From the NCBI RefSeq assembly GCF_017497975.1, contig NZ_JAGDEL010000019.1, positions 1 through 64,000 on the forward strand: a stretch of DNA of 64,000 bases, given 5' to 3'. A program made the position numbers and the translations under genes. Below the pieces are notes generated by a model that did no database searches, was not told the origin of the DNA, and was given only the letters and a program-made list of their open reading frames with translations. Positions 58,350 to 64,000 of this stretch are shown one piece after another. The stretch comes from Metabacillus bambusae (GTDB lineage Bacteria > Bacillota > Bacilli > Bacillales > Bacillaceae). The stretch's first letter is position 1. Each line of letters opens with the position of its first letter.

Positions 58350-61300
58350 TTAAACCCCTTCACGATGAATGATAAATTCAAAAGCCATATCTGTATTTCC
58401 TTTGATGATATGCTCTTCATGAACAGGAGCACCCCAGCTGTCATCTCCACCAACACCCATTTGCTTACCAGCAACGGTAATGACTGAATAATGAACATTT
58501 GGAAGCTCATAATGATGATTCGCATTTTCAAGCTCAAAAGCTGTGTAAGATGAGACATTACACTCAATTGGGGTATCCTTAGATGAGATCATTACCCCTT
58601 CACCGTCAGAATTTGTTACACTTACACGACGTACTCCTGTACGATTTCCCGACTCTTGTGGCTTTAAATAGCCTTCAACATTGTCTTTTACCGTATTCTT
58701 AAATACTCCAAGACGTGCTCCATGTGCTCGATCAGAATAGTTTTCTTCAGGTCCCATTGCATACCATTCTAACTGATCATATTTTGCAGGAACCTTGAAG
58801 GATACGGCGAAAATTGGCATTTGTGGCAATCCTTCTGCTCCTGTGTAGGACGACTTTACATGAATATCTCCATTAGGATAAACTGTATAGCTCGTGGTCA
58901 CTTCAATTTTTTCATGAATAGAAAACTTGTAGGTGAATGCTACTTGAACAATATCTTTTTCTTCGGTTACATCAACACTAGTACATCTACGTGCTAAGCT
59001 TGCTGCATGCCAACATCCTGAAACAAATGCTTGTTCATACCCTCGGTCATTATCTGTTGTTGCTCTCCAAAACAATGGAGCAGGAGGAATCGCAATCATT
59101 TCTTTTCCAGAATAGTTTAAAGATACTAAACTACCTACTGCCTTTGAGAAGATAATCCGAAAATCTCTTCCATGAACACCAATATTCACATCGCCTTCTA
59201 CTAACCTTAATTCCCCATTTGATGCAATTGGCGCCATTTTACTAGCTTTCTTCGCAAAGATATATTGTCCGAATGCAACCTCATGTCCAGCATTTGCCCA
59301 TATCGTTTCTTCTTTTAAAAGAAAAGCAACATGAACATAATACTCTTCTTGTTTGTTCATTAATTCTATTGACCAATCATAGTCAATTCGCTGTTCACTT
59401 TGTGGTGATACATTTACTTGTAATGTTTTTTCATACACTTCTTCTCCTTCAAGAAAAAGCGTGTATCTTAATTCATAATCAGATGTGTCTTTAAACAAAT
59501 TCTTATTTTTGATCGTTACACCTGTTTCATCTGCTTCAAGCTTTATATTTTGATATAAATATTTTACTTCTTGCATTTTAGGTGAAATTTTACGGTCTGC
59601 GTAAACAATTCCATTTGTACAAAAGCCATAATCTGTTGGTCGATCATCAAAATCTCCACCATAAGCTAAAAATTCTTTCCCGTAACGGTCTTCTTTAACA
59701 AGAGACTGGTCAATATAATCCCAAATGAATCCACCTTGATACATTGGATATTTATCTTCTAGCTCTGTGTAATAATTCATACCACCCAATGAATTCCCCA
59801 TCGCATGCATATATTCACAGCTTAAATATGGTTTTTCAGGGTTATTTGTTAAATATTCTTCAATATCTGCTGGCTTTGCATACATACGGCTTTCCATATC
59901 ACTTGTATCATTGTAATTACGGTCATAAAACACGCCTTCATAATGAACCAGTCGACTAGAATCAACAGATTTAAAGTATCTTGTCACATTTAATATCACT
60001 TCACCTGCATATGACTCATTTCCACATGACCAAATGATAATTGAAGGATGATTTTTATCTCTTTCAAACATCGACTTCGCACGATCTAAAACAATGTCTT
60101 GCCATTCTGGTTTATTACCTGGAATATTCCAAGAAGGCTCAACTGCGCCCATCTTTTGCCATGAACCATGTGTTTCTAAGTTCATCTCATCAATCACATA
60201 CACACCATACTCATCACATAATTCGTACCAATAGCTTTGGTTTGGATAATGCGATGTACGAACTGCGTTAATATTATTTTGCTTTAATGTCTTAATATCC
60301 CAGAGCATATCATCATTAGTAATTGCACGACCTGTTCGATGGTTAAACTCGTGGCGGTTTACCCCTTTAAAGATGATACGCTCACCATTTATTTTCATCA
60401 CCTTATCCACTAACTCAAAACGTCTAAAACCAACCTTTTGCGGAACAACTTCCACTACATCTCCTGATTCATTCACAAGCTGGATGTAGAGCTTATATAG
60501 ATAAGGATTTTCCGCACTCCATAATTCTGGTCGATCCACATTGATCGTAAAAGTTGGGTTTTCATCGTTCACCGCAACACTTGTTGATTCAATAACGTTA
60601 TGATCTCTATCCACCAAACTAGCTATTACCTTTGATCCAGATGCAGCAGAGGAGCTTAGCTGAAGATCAACTTTAAGTGTTCCCTTTGTGTAAGTTTCAT
60701 CCAAATCTGCATGAACATATGCATCATAAACATGCATCTTCGGCACTGTATAAAGATACACTTCACGGAAAATACCTGAGAAGCGCCAAAAATCTTGATC
60801 TTCTAACCAACTTCCTGTACTTCTTTGATACACTTCAACTGCTAGCTTATTTTCCCCTTCCTGTAAAAAAGGTGTTAAGTCAAACTCAGCAGGGGTGAAG
60901 CTGTCTTCACTATATCCGACAAACTTACCATTTAGCCATACGTAAAAAGCAGACTCAACCCCTTGAAACGAGACATATACAGGCCTCTCTAGCATGTTTT
61001 CAGGGACATGAAAATACTTTACATAGCTTCCAACAGGATTATGATCAGTAGGAATCTCAGGTGGACGAATGTCATTTATTCCGTCCCACGGATACATCGT
61101 GTTTACATACTGTGGCTTGCCATATCCTTGTAGTTGGATATGACCTGGAACTTTAATATCATCCCAGCTATCACAATCAAAATTCAATTCATAAAAAGAT
61201 TCCGGACGATTACTCGGATTAATCGCATAATGAAACTTCCAATTTCCATTTAAACTTTTTCTCATTTTCATCGGAACAAACTTTTTTGCCTCTTCCATTG

Positions 61301-61394
61301 TTTCGTAATAAACATGACTAGAGTGTGCAGGAAGTCGATTTACTGCAAATACATTTACGTCTGTTAGCCAATTTAGTTCTGGATTTGTCATCAT
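58350..61394 (-). CDS. lacZ: GH2 beta-galactosidase (LacZ type)
   Basis: About 1014 residues, full LacZ domain order: sugar-binding, Ig-like, TIM barrel, Ig-like, and beta-sandwich small chain. Acid/base Glu in IIWSCGNESYAGE, nucleophile Glu in LSCEYMHAMGNS; FKGVNRHEFNHRTG is also typical. No signal peptide. AGGAAG favours ATG 61394 (7 bp spacing) over ATG 61400 or 61391. It lies 20 bp after the permease gene of a GanSPQ-type importer, so it probably splits imported galacto-oligosaccharides; this replaces the GH42 enzyme found there in B. subtilis. Confidence 0.95.
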   Translation of the reverse strand: MMTNPELNWLTDVNVFAVNRLPAHSSHVYYETMEEAKKFVPMKMRKSLNGNWKFHYAINPSNRPESFYELNFDCDSWDDIKVPGHIQLQGYGKPQYVNTMYPWDGINDIRPPEIPTDHNPVGSYVKYFHVPENMLERPVYVSFQGVESAFYVWLNGKFVGYSEDSFTPAEFDLTPFLQEGENKLAVEVYQRSTGSWLEDQDFWRFSGIFREVYLYTVPKMHVYDAYVHADLDETYTKGTLKVDLQLSSSAASGSKVIASLVDRDHNVIESTSVAVNDENPTFTINVDRPELWSAENPYLYKLYIQLVNESGDVVEVVPQKVGFRRFELVDKVMKINGERIIFKGVNRHEFNHRTGRAITNDDMLWDIKTLKQNNINAVRTSHYPNQSYWYELCDEYGVYVIDEMNLETHGSWQKMGAVEPSWNIPGNKPEWQDIVLDRAKSMFERDKNHPSIIIWSCGNESYAGEVILNVTRYFKSVDSSRLVHYEGVFYDRNYNDTSDMESRMYAKPADIEEYLTNNPEKPYLSCEYMHAMGNSLGGMNYYTELEDKYPMYQGGFIWDYIDQSLVKEDRYGKEFLAYGGDFDDRPTDYGFCTNGIVYADRKISPKMQEVKYLYQNIKLEADETGVTIKNKNLFKDTSDYELRYTLFLEGEEVYEKTLQVNVSPQSEQRIDYDWSIELMNKQEEYYVHVAFLLKEETIWANAGHEVAFGQYIFAKKASKMAPIASNGELRLVEGDVNIGVHGRDFRIIFSKAVGSLVSLNYSGKEMIAIPPAPLFWRATTDNDRGYEQAFVSGCWHAASLARRCTSVDVTEEKDIVQVAFTYKFSIHEKIEVTTSYTVYPNGDIHVKSSYTGAEGLPQMPIFAVSFKVPAKYDQLEWYAMGPEENYSDRAHGARLGVFKNTVKDNVEGYLKPQESGNRTGVRRVSVTNSDGEGVMISSKDTPIECNVSSYTAFELENANHHYELPNVHYSVITVAGKQMGVGGDDSWGAPVHEEHIIKGNTDMAFEFIIHREGV

Positions 61395-61414
61395 TATCAT
61401 TCTTCCTATCTATC

Positions 61415-62242
61415 TTATTTTACTGAGCCCATCATTCCTGCAACAAAGTGCTTTTGCATAATGAAGAAAATAAGTGCAGCTGGTAATGTAGCAATAACAA
61501 TCGCCATCATAATAACCCCAAAGTCAGGCGAATAACTTGAACCTAAGTTTGAAATCAGTAATGGAACCGTCTGATTTTCTGGAGATTGTAAAACAACTAG
61601 TGGCCATAAATAGTTGTTCCAGCTAGCCATAAATGTAATGATTGCCGCTGCCGCATATGTTGTTTTCATTGTTGGTACATAAATTCTAAAAAATACTCCT
61701 AACTCACTTAATCCATCAATTCGACCTGCTTCAAGAATATCCTTTGGAAACATTTTTGTACTTTGTCTGAAGAAAAAGATTAAAAATGCTGTAGTTAATG
61801 TTGGTAAAACAACTGCTGTTAATGTATCAATTCCTAAGAAAGGTACTGTTTGTGAAATCGAACCGAACATTCGGAATAAAGGGACCATTAACGCTGCAAA
61901 TGGAATCATCATTGATAGTAGTAAAATATTAAACACAACATCCTTTGACTTACTTTTGAAAATTTCAAATCCATATCCCGCTAAGGAAGCGATTAATAAC
62001 GATAAAATTGTTGTTGAAATAGAAATTTTTGCTGAATTGATTAAGGCTGGTACAATATCAACCGTGGTTAATAGATTTTTAAAGTTTTCTACAAGATGAG
62101 TACCAGGTATTATCCTTCCCTGTGTTACATCAACTGATTTATTTGTTGCTGAAACTACCATCCATAAAAACGGAAAGATTGACACAATACTCGCAATAAT
62201 TAATACACCATAACCGAATAATCTTTTAAGCATTTCGCTCAC
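61415..62242 (-). CDS. Sugar ABC transporter permease (GanQ-like, CUT1)
   Basis: 275 residues with six membrane helices and an EAA loop (ILEAGRIDGLSELGVFFRIYVP, first part EAGRIDG). It overlaps the upstream permease gene by 17 bp. Second channel subunit of the galacto-oligosaccharide-type importer; no ATPase in the cluster. Confidence 0.92.
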   Translation of the reverse strand: MSEMLKRLFGYGVLIIASIVSIFPFLWMVVSATNKSVDVTQGRIIPGTHLVENFKNLLTTVDIVPALINSAKISISTTILSLLIASLAGYGFEIFKSKSKDVVFNILLLSMMIPFAALMVPLFRMFGSISQTVPFLGIDTLTAVVLPTLTTAFLIFFFRQSTKMFPKDILEAGRIDGLSELGVFFRIYVPTMKTTYAAAAIITFMASWNNYLWPLVVLQSPENQTVPLLISNLGSSYSPDFGVIMMAIVIATLPAALIFFIMQKHFVAGMMGSVK

Positions 62243-63149
62243 CTGCCACTTTGAACTGAATAATTGAGAAGATCACAATCATAATAACAATTGCATACGA
62301 TACGGTTGCTGCATACCCAAAGTCTGGGGTGTATTTAAATGAAAGATTATAAATATATTGAGAAATTGTCATAGTAGAATTACCAGGACCACCTTTTGTA
62401 ATATTCATAACCTCATCAAACAACTGTAGCGTTCCAATTGTAGAAGTAATCGACGTAAAAAGAATAATAGGCTTTAACATTGGAATCGTAATCTTAAAAA
62501 ATTGTTGTATGGATGATGCTCCATCAATTTTTGCTGCTTCATAAATTGAATGATCAATATTTTGAAGTGAGGATAAATAGAAGATCATATTATATCCAGT
62601 CCAGCGCCATGTAATTGCGATAACAATTGTAATCTTTGCCCAGAACGGATCTGTTAACCATTGAATCGGTTCAGCAATTAATGAAAGCTTCATTAACATC
62701 ATATTGATAATTCCATCTACACCGAATAAATATTTAAAAATAACTGAATAGGCTACAAGTGATGTAACACATGGTAAGAAGATTGCCGTACGGAAAAATC
62801 CTTTAAACTTTAAACGTTTGTCATTTAATAAAACTGATAAAAATAAGGCTAATAAAATCATAACTGGCACTTGGATCAATAAATAAATAACCGTGTTCTT
62901 AACTGCAGTTATAAAAGTAGGGTCTTTAAATAATCGAGCGTAATTATCTAATCCTGTAAACGTTAAATTCGTACCTGTACCTGATTGGAAAGACATGATT
63001 AAAGCCTGAACCATTGGATAAAAGTAGAATAAGCAGATTAATACAGAAGCTATTGTGATAAAGGACCAACCGATGATTGTCGTTTTATTTAAAGGTTTCC
63101 TTTTCGAATAAGAAACAGAAGTGTTTGCGTTTGATTTTGCTGATAACAT
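62226..63149 (-). CDS. Sugar ABC transporter permease (GanP-like, CUT1)
   Basis: 307 residues with six membrane helices and EAA loop (YEAAKIDGASSIQQFFKITIP, first part EAAKIDGA). ATG with AAGGAG. Follows the binding-protein gene behind a long hairpin. Shorter than the B. subtilis GanP, so a general CUT1 permease for galactosides or related sugars is also possible. Confidence 0.9.
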   Translation of the reverse strand: MLSAKSNANTSVSYSKRKPLNKTTIIGWSFITIASVLICLFYFYPMVQALIMSFQSGTGTNLTFTGLDNYARLFKDPTFITAVKNTVIYLLIQVPVMILLALFLSVLLNDKRLKFKGFFRTAIFLPCVTSLVAYSVIFKYLFGVDGIINMMLMKLSLIAEPIQWLTDPFWAKITIVIAITWRWTGYNMIFYLSSLQNIDHSIYEAAKIDGASSIQQFFKITIPMLKPIILFTSITSTIGTLQLFDEVMNITKGGPGNSTMTISQYIYNLSFKYTPDFGYAATVSYAIVIMIVIFSIIQFKVAGERNA

Positions 63150-63186
63150 ATTATGTCAACTCCTTAACTTGTCAAAATAAGATAGA

Positions 63187-63257
63187 AGCCTTGAAATCTC
63201 GACTCTGCTTCTCATAAGTTATCCTTATTAACAGAAGCAGATGAGGTTTCAAGGCTT
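63187..63257 (-). terminator. Long stem-loop between binding-protein and permease genes
   Basis: AAGCCTTGAAA (63187-63197) pairs perfectly with TTTCAAGGCTT (63247-63257), with inner pairing of CTGCTTCT and AGAAGCAG. No clean T run, so it is likely an RNA-stabilising or attenuating hairpin. Confidence 0.7.
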
Positions 63258-63303
63258 AGCTTCTCACACTAAGAAAGCTTGAGAAGAATAGTAGGAAAGG
63301 TAA

Positions 63304-64000
63304 TTATTGAAGCTGTGCTTCTGCTTGTTGTTGAGCATCTTCTAGCACTTGATCAAGATCCTTACCGTTAAGGTAGTTTTGCATTTCAACAATTAAAATG
63401 TCATCAATTGCGTATGTGTGTAGTCCATAATTGACTTGTGGGATTTCTTCCACCCATTGTGAAAAATCAGAGATAATTGGTTGCCCTGCAAAGAATTCAT
63501 CCTCTGCTTTGTATGCTTCCCCAGTTGTTGCAGGAATGTACGTTCCGATTGCCCCAACTTCTGTTACTAAATCTTGATAAAAATCAACATTTGAACCAAA
63601 CGTTTTTGCTAAGAAATCTGTTGCTTCTTCTTTTCCATCTACATCAAGAACATACCATGAGCTTCCACCTAGGTTAGATGCATTCACTGAACTCTCTACA
63701 TCTGGAAGTTTTGGCTGTGGCACAACTGCCCATTTACCTGATTGAGATGCTTCAGCTTTAATAGAAGGTGTAATCCAGTTTCCAGTTGGTACTGATGCTA
63801 CTTCCCCGCTATTGAATGCTGCTAAGAATTGACTCCAATCAGAGTTTGGTTTTACGATATCAGCGTCCAACAATGCTTTATATGTTTCAAAAGACTTCTT
63901 AAGTGCTTCATTTCCAGCAATAAATGGTGTTACACCATCTTCTTTTAAATACCAAGAACCACTAGATTGCAACATCATACGAATTAGACCTTGGTCATTT
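63304..64000 (-). CDS. Extracellular sugar-binding protein of the GanSPQ-type importer, partial (N-terminus beyond right edge)
   Basis: The frame is open to the window edge (about 231 codons); the part seen is the C-terminal half of an SBP_bac_1 / MalE-like protein (SGEVASVPTGNWITPS, NLGGSSWYVLD, LDQVLEDAQQQAEAQL). Apparent ATG at 63978 is internal, since the frame continues upstream (NDQGLIR before it). First gene of the importer-GH2 unit. The sugar is probably a galactoside given the GH2 and GH36 neighbours. Confidence 0.88.
   Translation of the reverse strand, partial: NDQGLIRMMLQSSGSWYLKEDGVTPFIAGNEALKKSFETYKALLDADIVKPNSDWSQFLAAFNSGEVASVPTGNWITPSIKAEASQSGKWAVVPQPKLPDVESSVNASNLGGSSWYVLDVDGKEEATDFLAKTFGSNVDFYQDLVTEVGAIGTYIPATTGEAYKAEDEFFAGQPIISDFSQWVEEIPQVNYGLHTYAIDDILIVEMQNYLNGKDLDQVLEDAQQQAEAQLQ

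Overview
The window is AT-rich DNA whose protein sequences, ribosome-binding sites and regulatory sites (many cre-like catabolite-repression sites, YesM/YesN two-component systems, Lpl/Gan-type sugar ABC transporters) point to a Bacillaceae bacterium, probably a soil or plant-litter degrader. Almost all of it is one large locus for breaking down and importing plant hemicellulose and pectin side chains: arabinan, arabinoxylan, arabinogalactan and galacto-oligosaccharides. No tRNA, rRNA, CRISPR array or phage genes were seen.

Layout. 1-1.4 kb: the end of a SecE-SecY pair (secY runs off the left edge), preceded by a cre-like promoter and a small mobile-type repeat. 1.8-4.6 kb: a secreted GH43-type gene broken by one in-frame stop codon. 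4.8-15.8 kb: probable operon of a lipoprotein sugar-binding protein, a double-domain ATPase and two permeases (CUT2 pentose type), ending in a 2126-residue secreted protein with two GH43 domains. 16-20.9 kb: XynD-like arabinoxylan arabinofuranohydrolase, an intracellular GH10 xylanase and a secreted GH10 xylanase. 21-26.4 kb: intracellular GH43 enzyme and an LplABC-type oligosaccharide importer without ATPase. 26.7-30.1 kb: YesM/YesN-type two-component system. 30.4-49 kb: more large secreted enzymes (two GH43 proteins, a GH30 protein, a GH127-type beta-L-arabinofuranosidase) and a small Yip1-type membrane protein. 49.1-55.7 kb: a second, almost identical copy of the sugar-binding protein, divergent from a degenerate chemoreceptor-like protein followed by a second YesM/YesN pair; this looks like a sugar-sensing module comparable to AraPST of Geobacillus. 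55.8-64 kb: GH36 alpha-galactosidase, GH2 beta-galactosidase and a GanSPQ-type importer (cut at the right edge).

How it fits together. Secreted multidomain enzymes, five of which (one broken) share the same C-terminal tail (two Ig-like domains and a FIMAH-type helical domain), attack polymers outside the cell; three ABC importers take up mono- and oligosaccharides; intracellular GH10, GH43, GH36 and GH2 enzymes finish the job. cre-like sites lie before most units, and three promoters share a distinctive conserved block that probably binds one of the YesN-type regulators.

Most interesting points: the extra SecE-SecY pair with a carbohydrate-type promoter beside giant secreted enzymes; the binding-protein/degenerate-chemoreceptor/kinase/regulator module; a four-copy MITE-like repeat with 8-bp target duplications at two copies, each copy close to a start codon; and recent sequence homogenisation of enzyme tails and binding proteins.
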